A stretch of DNA of 64,000 bases. It comes from Margaritifera margaritifera (lineage: Eukaryota; Mollusca; Bivalvia; Unionida; Margaritiferidae). Below the pieces are notes generated by a model. That model searched no databases. It saw only the letters and a program-made list of their open reading frames with translations, and was not told where the DNA came from. The DNA is taken from positions 1,234,501-1,298,500 of the forward strand of contig JAQPZY010001664.1 in assembly GCA_029931535.1 (NCBI GenBank), written 5' to 3'. Shown here piece after piece: positions 49,989-61,184 of the stretch (the first letter of the stretch is position 1; every line of letters begins with the position of its first letter). Made by a program: the position numbers and the translations under genes.

Positions 49989-50163
49989 CCTAGAACTGTC
50001 AACTCAAGCCACCGCACAGGACGTCGATATTACGGATGAAAGCTTTGATGCAATTAAAAATATAATTCATTTCGCTCTCCCATCCTTTCCACTACCAACA
50101 CACATTGAAAAAAATGGCAATCTTCCGAAGTTACTGACAGACGAAAATCACAGGAAGGCCTGA
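49989..50163 (+). CDS. possible terminal exon of an unidentified gene
   Basis: A good splice acceptor, a pyrimidine tract ending TTCTTTTGTTCTCTCAG at 49988, is followed by a 57-codon open frame (phase one) ending TGA at 50161-50163. The predicted residues are mixed and protein-like, for example DVDITDESFDAIKNIIHFAL and THIEKNGNLPKLLTDEN, unlike the low-complexity frames elsewhere. I recognise no domain, found no upstream exon, and no AATAAA follows within about 300 bases. It could be a chance frame. Confidence 0.25.
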
Positions 50164-50984
50164 CAAAATGATAGAAGTATAGAAGAGAAACTTTCAGAAC
50201 CTTGATGCACCCCGGAAGTGAGTTAAAAGTGAAAACAAAATAATGAACGGAGAAAGAAAATTTAACTCAGTCTTAGCATTTGAAACAGAAAGTAAATCCT
50301 TCATATTCCATCATGTTTGAAGAAAAAGGATGTGATATCGTGACAAGTGGTTCGCGGCCATTTGTGATCAAATGATGATAAAAGATTCATAATGAGAGCC
50401 ATAGAATGTATAATGAATGTATAATCTATAAGCTTCATCTAAATGTAGGACATTTATTGCAGTTTTATGACCGCATTAGATAATACACTTCTGACGCATT
50501 TTGTGTTGTTGATGACCTGTGACCGAGGATAGGTCTAAATGTGTTTATGCACAGTGTAAAATGAGTACAGTATCTTATTACACCATGCAAAAACGGCATG
50601 GACATCAACCTGAACATACTCCATCTGCAACAATTATGATTGTGATAGTTTTACCGCTTATCATGGAAGAAATAGACCATACCGATAATCAACTTATCAG
50701 TGAGCTATTACTGCCGTGTCTAGAAATTCAAAATCGCATGAACCAGAGTTCGGATTTTAAAATGAATGGATGCTCTATGTGATATTTTGTACCGACTGTC
50801 ACAGAGGTAAAATTAATGTTTACATTTTAAGTCAGAAAGATCAATTAGCTCTTTTGAATTGTTAAATTACTTTCTTAGTTTTCCCCAATTGTTGTTTGGC
50901 AAATTTTATTTAGAGATCACCCTTAGTGGGACAATCATGCAATTTAAAAACGGTTTGTAAGATTCCAGCTGCATGTCTTGTAAG
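50164..50984. other. no recognised feature
   Basis: AT-rich. The frame at 50519-50782 has no recognised domain. Confidence 0.35.
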
Positions 50985-51130
50985 TGGGCATGGTGACCTT
51001 CACCTTGAAAACCTGCAATCATCAGACTTCTTTGATTCATCAAGAGTAAACCTTCTTGCAAACTTTGGTGAAGTTATATTATTTCTCTTTGTCAGATGGC
51101 AATGATCTTGACCTTTGACCTTTGATGTAA
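50985..51130. repeat. TGACCTTTGACC-type dispersed repeat, one unit
   Basis: It starts GTGACCTTCACCTTGAAAACC and ends TGACCTTTGACCTTTGA (51109-51125). It resembles the units at 52560-53160 and, from memory, a repeat widespread in molluscan genomes. Confidence 0.6.
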
Positions 51131-52215
51131 AGTATGTATGTATGTATGTATGTATGTATGTATGTATGCAGTATGTAGTCGCGTTTAACGGCACCTCAGC
51201 ACAGTAGTAGTTATATGGTTCCTGCAACAGGTTAAACTTGAAAACTGTAAAATTGAACTGCACAACAAATTTAGGAAGATAAACCCTTCCAGATAAATGT
51301 AAATGTCAAGTACAACAAGATAAAAAGATATAAAACGTAAATATATTTTAGAAGTCTGTAAAACGTATAAAAAAAATAAAAGATAAAGGTAATACATATA
51401 AAATCATTAAAACATACGGTTACAATCTGTTATATAAACCGCATTCCCTCATAAAGTCCAAGATTTTATCGGGTGGTAGTACATCGTCATACAGTTTCTT
51501 CATGTAGTCCACGTCAAAATACTTCTGTGTCGCAGGGTGGAAGCCGACACGCTCGACAAGAATGTGTTCCACTGTTAGTGAACACTGACACGGTCTGCGT
51601 TCTGGTCAAGGTTCACCCTTCATGAGGTATGCACACTTCAGGTAGGTCTGTCCTGTACGCAGTCGGCACAATACCACCTCATTTTATACAAGGGATGCCA
51701 CTTTCCAATAGTGGGCTTGGTGTTCGGAAGTTTGTTTGTGGAGTTTTCATTCCACATATTTTGCAAAGTATGACGAACATGCTGATCTATACAATATTTG
51801 AAGTGAGTGTATGGAATCTTCCATTCGAAAACGGTGACTGCAGGGCAGTTTTTCTGCTTTATCTGCTCTTTCATTGCCCTTTATACAAATGCGACTAGGC
51901 AGTACATAATACCTGTTTCCAGATTTTATAAGCAAATCATGATTCTGTAATATCTGGGATATTAACGCGTTGTCAGATTTAAGATTTTGCAAGGCTTTCA
52001 ACATGGCAAGGGAATCCGAAAAGATGATGAAGTTTATTTTTTGAGCGATTTCAACGTAGTTCAAAGCTGTGATTTCATTGAATTTACTCTGTAAACGGAG
52101 AGGATTTGTTGACCTTTGAATTGCAAAGATCAAACATAATTGAGATGTGGGTGGGTGGGTCTGATAACTAAGATGGTGATTTTGGAACACTGAATTTTGC
52201 ATTATTTCCAATACT
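51131..52215 (-). mobile_element. LINE 3' portion: RNase H domain, C terminus and tetranucleotide tail
   Basis: The minus strand from 52211 encodes an RNase H-like region. NFIIFSDSLAMLKALQNL has one catalytic aspartate and ICIKGNERADKAEK the last. Downstream lies a cysteine/histidine motif (PCQCSLTVEHILVE), then the C terminus KYFDVDYMKKLYDDVLPP and IGLYNRL-like CGLYNRL, with a stop near 51432. This layout is typical of RNase-H-bearing LINEs of the I/jockey group. The 3' untranslated region ends GTGCTGAGGTGCCGTTAAAC, then about nine ATAC repeats (51132-51168). RT and earlier parts are absent, and frame breaks are present, for example at 51747. Confidence 0.82.
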
Positions 52216-52317
52216 GATTTTTGATATTTCTAAGTGTAGACGATTTCGATTTCTTAGCAAAGGAGGATTATTTATATGTATACACTGTAATATTTGGTGA
52301 AGGTATGCTTAGTGGAG

Positions 52318-52510
52318 GGGCGCGACTCTGCACACTGGTTTGCGGTCTCGACTCACGACCAGAAGTGTCAGGGTTCGAATCATGCCAAGACCATGTCGGG
52401 TTGGCCGCAGTGATGTTTGTCTGGGGAAGTCACTTTACTTCAATTGCCTCGGCACGATATGACCTATCATATGCTGATGTTTCGTTAAAACACCAAACAA
52501 ACAAACAAAA
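52318..52510 (+). mobile_element. tRNA-derived SINE, copy E
   Basis: The head has ACTCACGACC and a B box GGGTTCGAATC. The central block GTCACTTTACTTCAATTGCC followed by TCGG is shared with the copy at 48051. The 3' end is GCTGATGTTTCGTTAAAAC followed by ACCAAACAAACAAAC. Confidence 0.8.
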
Positions 52511-52559
52511 AATATTTAGTAGAACACAAGTTATTTGAAAAGCGGAAACCTTTAATTTT

Positions 52560-53160
52560 CCTAATCATGGTGACTTTAGCCTTTGACCTTAAGAGATGCA
52601 AACCAAACGGCTGCTTTATACCGTACATGGCAACCTACCTGCAGAGTTTGGTTAAGGAATGTAATACAGAATTAAAGTTATTGCACGGAAACCATTTCAC
52701 TATGGTCGGTTACAACGAGCATGACTTTTATCTTTTGACCCCCAAATGGATGGAAATTTTGTCTATTTTAGGGCATGAAGTAGAACTCGTGTTGTTTCAC
52801 GGAAACCACTTTGCTGTGATAGGACATAGTGATAATGGTCTTTAACTTTAATATCCCCAAATTCATAAGAGTGTTTTGTCTTATATACAATAACAAGTCT
52901 GGTATCGGTATGTGAAACAAAAACTGAAGTAACTGCTTGAAAACATTTGACAATGATCGTAAAAGTGACCTTAACCTTTACCTCAGGGCCCCCTATATCA
53001 GTATGGTTCTTTGTCTACAAAAGGGCAATTCACTTGCAAAGTTCAGTGAAAGCATATGAAGCAGAACTCACATTATTGTGCGGAAACAATGGGGTTGTTC
53101 AGTTATAGTGACCTTGACCTTTTAACTTCCGAATCAATAGGGTTATTTTTCTTCTTTAGG
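52560..53160. repeat. diverged units of the TGACCTTTGACC repeat
   Basis: GACCTT-rich blocks occur at about 52570, 52965 and 53108. A CGGAAACCA-type block occurs at 52687, 52800 and 53083, in the same relative order. Open frames across it (52567-52845, 53056-53385) are probably incidental. Confidence 0.65.
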
Positions 53161-54375
53161 GCAACCCATCTGCAATGTTTCGATCAGGTCTTTATCCGCT
53201 CCCTATCTCATTGTCACACTCTCAGATCCAAAATCTTTAACTGGTCAGGCACAGTCCGAATTGTCAAAATATTACAAACACCTGGAAGTCCTGAAAGTTA
53301 TACTGACAGTCCCATACAAGAAGCTATCAGAAAGTTTCCAAAGGTACTTGAAAGTTCTTCCCTCCAACCGTCTTGCCAAACATGAACACCATCCCAACAT
53401 ACCTTCAATATATTTCTTTGGCGCTAAAACAAGAAGAGCATAAAACGTCGTCAAAATGTTTCAATCATCTGCTTTAAAACTATTTTACAGGTTAACTTTC
53501 AAAATAAAAAGCAGCCGTCGAAGGTAATACATTTTGACATAAATTGTTAATTGTTTATTCAACAGCAGAAAGCAGCAACCTAATTATCCAACGAATAAAG
53601 CATTAATTATATATCGGATTCGTAGTAAGTCTTTATAGCGTATCGTAATGAGTCCCAATACAGCTGTTTTAACTCTCGATAACATGTGTTGTGCTGAAAC
53701 CATGGACAATTGCTACACTTTGAGGGTCGCACATATAAGGTCAGTTGTTTTCAGCGACTTCTTTGGTTACCTACACACCACTGACTATGTCACACTGTTA
53801 TCTGAGCCGTTGAGTTTGCTGTAATAACATTAAGCTTGTAGTACAATCTCGACTGCAATTTAAAGCATCCAAGGATTATGCTTGTGGTGCATTCCAATCT
53901 CGTACAACAATAACAGAACATTATTATCATATGCTATATTACTTTCTACACGTACGTAGAGGTTCGGTCCGGTCTGTCCTCATTTGATTCAGGAAGTGCA
54001 ACTAAAGTGAGACGTTAGCTTTGGACAGTTATATCTACAACAATGTAGTTGCCATTACAATTTACAATTAACGCAATAAGTTGGAAAATGCAGCACGTTT
54101 TGTAAAAGAAGGTTGAGAGGTTTGTGTTTTGCGTGTGTGTTTGTACGTGTGAGTTGGTGTACATGGGCTAAAATGATTGTATGTTGCATGTACCGTTATG
54201 ATACCTTCAATTTTAGAGACATTTGGATGTTTGCATCAGTGATATATTAATTTAATTAATAAACATGTATGACAAATTGGTAATTCGTTAAACCTTGAGC
54301 CCTACTTGTCTATGTGTAGTGTGATGTCTACTTGTATACATATAAAATGTGTAGTGTGTATGTATCTACCTACAG

Positions 54376-54378
<3 letters not shown>
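53161..54378. other. no recognised feature
   Basis: No supported gene, repeat or transposon. Confidence 0.4.

Positions 54379-54453
<75 letters not shown>
54379..54453. repeat. (CT)n microsatellite, about 75 bp
   Basis: Uninterrupted CT dinucleotides. Confidence 0.97.
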
Positions 54454-54456
<3 letters not shown>

Positions 54457-54485
54457 AATTGATGAAACATTGTTCTTGGAATTAT

Positions 54486-54564
54486 TAGGGATCGACCATT
54501 TAGGGGGTGGGGGATATTTACTTTCGAACTTGAATTTTTTTATTTCTTTTAAAACAAAATCCCT

Positions 54565-54635
<71 letters not shown>

Positions 54636-54651
54636 TATATATATATATATA

Positions 54652-54696
<45 letters not shown>

Positions 54697-54816
54697 TCAA
54701 CTAATATAAGCGATATAACTAGTCCTTTATTCTACAAATCAGAGCAAGAATATTTTGTTCAAGCTATTTGGCTTCACCCACCCCACCCCATCCGAAAATG
54801 AATTGGTTGATCCCTA
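54486..54816. mobile_element. terminal-inverted-repeat element with an internal AT microsatellite
   Basis: The left end TAGGGATCGACC is matched in reverse by GGTTGATCCCTA on the right. GGGGGTGGGGG on the left corresponds to CCCACCCCACCCC on the right, so the inverted ends span roughly 30 bp. The interior is dominated by AT repeats (54569-54693). Superfamily not assigned. Confidence 0.65.
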
Positions 54817-55227
54817 ATCGGAACAGCCGCTAATACGCATAGTGTTTTCACAACAACCTTTCATTCGTGTAGAGATCAACTAAGTTTAAACGTTCTATCA
54901 AATAAAGGTAAAACAAATTTCACAGCCATCGTGTGTCTTGCCTCATTGGATTTCTTTTCTTTTGCAACATAATAATTAAATAATTGTCTTGCTCCATTAC
55001 ATCGAATTTATAGATAACAAAAGTAATAACTATACGATACGGCACATTCCTGACGGAAGAATGTGTAGGTATAATTTTGAACGTGATTAAAGGTTCAAAT
55101 CATGTAGCTATTATGATTTAACAAGTTAGCCCAAATTTGCCTGCTTTAGTAGTGAGAAGGTGTGAAGCGACGAGTCAAGATAATGTTCAGAGTGCTAAAT
55201 TTTTTTGATTTTGTACCATACACATCT
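54817..55227. other. no recognised feature
   Basis: AT-rich spacer between the inverted-repeat element and the nested SINEs. Confidence 0.4.
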
Positions 55228-55710
55228 ATCCGCCTGGGTTCTAGTCTCGGACTCGGCCAGCGTGGATATGCGAGAAAGCTTACCAGTAGCTTCTCGGGGT
55301 TTGGTTTGGTTTTGTGGGTTTAATGCCATTTTTCAGCACATGGCAGAACGACAGACCCACGGGAAGCTACTGGCAAGCTTTTCACATACCCACGTTGTCG
55401 AAGCTGCTGGCAAGCTTTCTCACATACCCACGTTTGCCGAGCCGAGACTCGAAACCACGCTGACAGAGGTGAGATGTCAGTGATCTGTAAAGGCGAGCAC
55501 CTTAGACCACTCATCCACCCGGGGTCACATAGTAGCTTCCCATGTGTCGTAGAAGATGCGTAGAACATACATTATCGCATGACGTTTATATTACTTCCCG
55601 TGGGTCGGTAGTTCTTCCCGGGGTTTACTTGGGTTCTTCCTCCACCGAATATAATGGCCGCCATGTATAGCCTAACATGTGCTGAAAGAATGGCGTTAAA
55701 CCAACACACA
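55228..55710 (+). mobile_element. tRNA-Leu-like SINE interrupted by a second, inverted SINE
   Basis: The plus-strand element begins within the tRNA-like head (GGGTTCTAGTCTCGGACTCG) and runs to about 55297. It resumes at about 55529 with AGTAGCTTCCC and ends GTGCTGAAAGAATGGCGTTA at about 55700, followed by a CA-rich tail. Between the halves sits the minus-strand copy. About 45 bp unrelated to the SINE lies at 55551-55593. Confidence 0.82.
55298..55524 (-). mobile_element. tRNA-Leu-like SINE, copy C, nested insertion
   Basis: On the minus strand it starts CCCCGGGTGGATGAGTGGTC, carries A and B boxes and ends GGCATTAAACCCACAAAACC. It contains a short internal duplication of the AGCTACTGGCAAGCTTTTCAC segment. 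AGTAGCTTC lies on both sides, consistent with target duplication in the host SINE. Confidence 0.82.
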
Positions 55711-56012
55711 CACAGACACAGACACACATTTGCGGGAAAGAAGGGCAGACAATGTACTGACAGAAAGACTGGCCGAAAGATGGATATATTAACTGAGAGA
55801 TAACAAATACAGAAAGATGGAAATAACGGAAGAAAAAAAGAAAGAATACAGATAGAAAGATAGATCATGAAGTTTACAATACTGTAAGGAATACGAAAAT
55901 ACAAAAATACACGAGAAAAGACAGACAGGCTCTTTGACAGGGAAGGTCAAAGAAAGAGAAAGACAGCAAGAATTACACTGTAAAATATGTCTCCAGTAAA
56001 GTGAATTTGAAA
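55711..56012. other. purine-rich spacer
   Basis: CA-rich SINE tail followed by GA/AGA-rich sequence. No gene. Confidence 0.45.
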
Positions 56013-56053
56013 GTATGTATGTATGTATGTATGTATGTATGTATGTATGTATG

Positions 56054-56083
<30 letters not shown>
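56013..56083. repeat. (GTAT)n microsatellite
   Basis: About 17 uninterrupted GTAT units. Confidence 0.96.
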
Positions 56084-56084
<1 letters not shown>

Positions 56085-59000
56085 TTCAACGCAATTTAGC
56101 TATACAAGACATTTTACAGATTTGATTAATGAGAATAAAAGCTTCTGATTTCACATGCAATACCTCTATACTAAGATTTGAACAAGAAGTACATAATAAT
56201 ACATTACGATGCTTGGCGCCACCTTGACAGAAAGAAAGGACTTTATGAGGATGAACGTGCGTTTTTCTGTATAGCTCCTGAATTATGCAAAACTACGTTG
56301 TGATGTAAAAAGCCCGTAAACGATGCAACTGTATGTCGAGTTCAAATTATATGATCTCTCTATTTCTCCCTCATTTCAAATATATGCATATAAATTGAGT
56401 CATGCCAAACAAATATCAATAACAACTAATCCGGCGATGTTACTGATTGTCAATGTTCCCCCTTGATATGAAATAAATTCCACATAAATATGTTTGCTAT
56501 TATTAACAGGTCTCTCTTTTAGAGCAATCAAGTATTTCTGGACAACATAAAAGATTGAAAAACAAAACAAAATAAATTCACGTCTAAAGTGTTGATGTCC
56601 ATCGCTTTCTGCATGAATATGTTATTTGAAACATTGCAATATATTTTAGCAATATTGCTTAATGCAATTAATGTTGTTTTTTCATGCATGTAAAGTAGAC
56701 GATATAAACGTAGGTAATGTTATAAAGTTCGGTCTAATATGCTGTACAACTGAAAGTGAGAGAAGATGAGTAGAACATAAATTATCACATGACGTTTATG
56801 TTGCTTAAATATGCTAGTAAGATCTGTCAGCCCATCTGAGTTGGATATATCTATTGTTTCCTTCGCAAGTACATTATAAATATTTAAATTTATTTCGATA
56901 GCCGTTGATAATGTTAAATCAGTTCTTTCCTTGCATTTGTTTAGTACAATTCCAATCTTTTTGAAAACATACATAAACTGTTGTTTTTTTTTGTTGTTTT
57001 TTTTTTTGTTTTTTTGTTTGCATATGAGCATGTGTTTGTTACTTTTAACGAGTATTGGTGAATTGCTGTATTGCACTCGATGCATTGTATAGGAACCGCT
57101 TAACTCTTTATCACAATTTTTGTCCCACAGATTTTGTTATACATTTTATTATATGCTAATAACAGTGCAATTAATTCATTATCATGGTCATCGTCTTTGT
57201 CGTCGTAAATATATATATTCATCTATCCAGTAGCCCAAATCACTCTGTGCTAAGTTCCCATATCACCGAGTACATTGATCATTTTTGCCGAATCACATGT
57301 ATATACGTTTATGTGTGTTGTTTATTTATTCATTTTGGCCTTATTTAAATTCTGTAATTCAAATTCATTGTAACAACACAAACGATACTATGTCTATTTT
57401 AATATCACACAAATGTTACTTGTGTTCTTTCAACAACACTGGAATATTTAACTTATTAAATGTATGCTTTCTCGTAATCCAGTATCCAGATCAAAATTCA
57501 GAGATGTGAGGTAAAGAACTCAATTAATCTATTAGGTCTAATTATATTTTCATGATATTATACGGCGTTTAAGAGATTCAACACATGCATCTCATGTTAC
57601 GGAATTCAAGTGGAACTTCTCCTTTTTAAAATGTGTTACGGAATTTTAGTGGGACTTCCCCTTTTAAAATGTTTTACAAAATTAATACTTTTACTCTTTT
57701 TGTGGACGTTTAGTTATGTACTGTAAAACAAGGATAGAGAGATAAATTGATGAATGGCTGGATGAATGATCGGACGGATGAATGTATGGATAGACTTAAG
57801 AGCACAGACAGACAGATCGACACTATGCCAGCCAGATATATAGATAGACAGAACTGGTTTTGTATACTGAATTTAATTAAAAACCCGTCCTTCAGAAAAC
57901 TTTGATATAAAACTGTTTTCTGACTTTAATCATTAGCATATATATTTGGCTCACGACTTTTTGAATTGAATGAATTATTGCAATTGTAATCATTTCTTTG
58001 AAAATTTAACCATATTCGTCTTTTTTCAGAAAATGGTATGAAAAGTCCATTAATAATTCAAGGTGCATAAAACAATCACAATTATAATCACTTTGTCGCG
58101 TGCTTTGTGGGCATACACTATGGTGAATATCTTATTCCTTGCATCTGTTTGCCCACATAAGAGACAACAGGCATGCATTCGATTACCGAGTGATAATTAC
58201 TGACAAGACACAGAGGTGTTAATAATGATTTATTTTAAATGGAAATCGTAATGTAAATTCCATTCAATTACAGCACAAAATCATGAACACCTGCACACAT
58301 TAAGTCAAAAAGCTCACTTTGACATTTAATAAAGCTGGCCTCCCGACCAAGTAGTCCATCTGAGGTCATCTTACTAACTCTACCGAGCTTTCTTAATATC
58401 CCTGAGGGCTGCAAAGCCAATAACATTATGCAAATAATGACTGTGTTATATTATTTATTATACATTTATGAAATAAGGCAAATGATGTGCGAGCAAGGAC
58501 ACGCCAATAGTATGGATCCGGAAACTGTCTGTGGAGAACTAGTTGATCCGGTTCGATACTAATTTTGATTCTTGATTTCCCCGTGGCATTACATGTTTAC
58601 CCATAATAAAACACTCACAATATTCATAAAATGGAAGCATCCTACTGTACATAATACGATTATAACAAAATCCCCATCGAAAATTACGCATGTTATTATG
58701 TTTGTATAATTAGTATTTGAATACATGGTTTATCTATGAAACCATGTGTTACGAATGCATAAATGTAAGAAAATTTTCCTATTTCCTAGTTTTATGTAGT
58801 TTTCCCTGGAGTGAAATGGAAAGCCTCGATGCGTTCGATCAAGAATGACAAATGAATTAAAATGTACAAGGGAAGTTTTATATTTTGTAATGAAACTGGT
58901 TAATTATATATTAGTACAAAATTATAGTGCCATTTTAGATTTACCACGAATGAAATACGTACATATATGTAGTCTGTTAATGCAGATATCACAAATGTTC

Positions 59001-61184
59001 AAATGTTATTCCCAAGTCAAAGGATTTTGTACGCGAGCCAGTCATTAAACTAGATCTATGGCGAGTGAACAGTATTCACTAAAGACTTTGAATTTGCAGC
59101 ACACTTAAAAGCTCTTGCTCATTTGTGAAAATATGAAACGGATTTCTTTCAATATGTTAAAAAATTTTTAAAAAACACATAAAAGACGAAAAGTTATGTG
59201 TTTTGTATTGCACGACTGTAAATTTTAAGTCAATATTTCAGTATATCATTTTACCTATTTTTCCATATATGTCTTAACCAATAAAACTTAGAGTCATACG
59301 TTATTTAATTTATCTTTAGTAAAGTTTTTATTACAATCGAAAACATTGTTCATTAGTTACTTCCTAGCTGATTTCGACGCATCTATGCGGTAAAGCTGTG
59401 AACTTAGACTCCCCGTCGAATAATTCTGAAATGAGAAATTCCATTTCATGATTATCGCATACTTTCAAATTAGAAACATAACTGTGGAGTTTCGATAAAA
59501 TGGCGCGGCGACCACCAAGGATCGCTATAGTATAACAATCGAAAAACCTTTCTTCAATACAATACATGAAAGATTATGTGATATAAATTCGCAAACAAGG
59601 AAGTCCAATTCGTTTTGCATCGCCATTCAATTTTCAAATGTATCAGAGCATAGAAAATGTTGGTTTTAGCTATATTCAGATTGATACAGATTTAATTAAA
59701 ACATTTAACGACAGAGCTATTACTAAATTAACGTAGCACAACAAATGTTTCGATGTATTTGCATGTTCGTAAACGCAAGGAAACTCTAACACAGTATTCA
59801 GGAAGAAAAAAAAAATCAGTCAAGGCAAGGCAAGAAGACTATAGATGCATATGTGGACCTTGTGTATTGATGGTGGAAAATAACTGCTATCGGCATATTT
59901 AGCGGAACTTTGTTGAAATTTAAGAAAAGGGAAACCATTTGCTTTCGGCACGTCCCTGTAAAGTGAATTACGACAAATTTTATTTAAAACCCCAAATTTC
60001 GGCAAAATGGCAATTTCCATTTGCCTTCTAAAATATAACGAATCTTCCTTTAAAACTGTACCACAACAACCAAGTTCATACAATGTGGTTATCCGCATGA
60101 TGATAACATACTTATGTACAACAGGTATAGCCCTCTCCTAACGTGTTGACAAAATAGTGACAAAAGCAACCATAGAGAATGAATTGGATTCATAAATATT
60201 TTTCAGCTAATTAAATCGACAGAGTTTTATTTTTATGAACCGGGCTAGCTAGACATATATATGAATCAATGGAAGTTAACAGAGTAGGTATAAAACACTG
60301 CACACTCATATGCATGGTTCCTGGTACAAGTCTCACAATACCATTATTGCAATCACTCTAAATTCTTAACTTGGGCATCTTCCGTTTTACAGTGCTTATA
60401 GTTGTGCCATTGACAGACAATTGCTTTGTTTGTTCGTTTTATCTAATGCTTGTTTCTCGTTTTTCTTTATCACATTATGTTCATTTTGTTGTGTTTTGTT
60501 TAAAATACATTTATAATATATTCTGAAAGTATTAGTCAAATTCAAAAAGTACTAGTCGAATTCAAAAAGTACTAGTCGAACTCGAAAAGCTTTTAATGTA
60601 TTAAAACGATAGTACTACTTTATAACGTTGAAGATTTTGAACGAGATGGTATGTTTGTTATGTTGTCTATTTAAACGAAAAAAAACCCCTGCTCACTGAA
60701 TCATGTAAAGTTTTCAGAAAAGGAGACGAATTCTTGTTTCCTGCTCTAAAATATGAGTTGAGTTTACATCTAAATGATTTTCGTAAAACGACGCAAATAC
60801 TACCGTCATCTGGGACTCTTTACTGACCGGGTATCACATCGTCTGAAAAATCTTAACCTTGCAGACGCTATAATATAACCGAGTCCAAATTCTTATTCTT
60901 TAACTGAACTTTACTATTATTCAAAATGTAAAAATGCCCTTGATGAGACGTATAATCCCATTTGAAAATGGGCATACACAGATATTGCATGGCACTGGAG
61001 AGTTAAATATTGCAGTCTAGCACAATTAATCAAATAATTTTTTTTCAAAACTTAAATGACAATTCACAAAAGACTCCATTTAAAAAAAACAAAGTTGCAG
61101 ACGAAGACACAAATCCACTTGTATCCACATTTTAGTTTAAGAGTTGAAGGGCTATTGCAGCATTGTCTGACAAACAAGTAATAA
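56084..61184. other. intergenic stretch left of the Frizzled gene
   Basis: About 5 kb with no supported gene. It contains a 41-bp duplication at about 57597-57680 (TTACGGAATT and TTTTAAAATGT shared) and a 21-bp unit in about 2.5 copies at 60536-60590 (AAAAAGTACTAGTCGAA). The right-most part should contain the Frizzled 3' untranslated region. I could not pick a convincing polyadenylation signal close to the stop codon. Confidence 0.4.

Noticed and set aside
59820..60098. 92-residue minus-strand frame
   Set aside because: No recognisable domain, signal or splice context; the length is compatible with chance.
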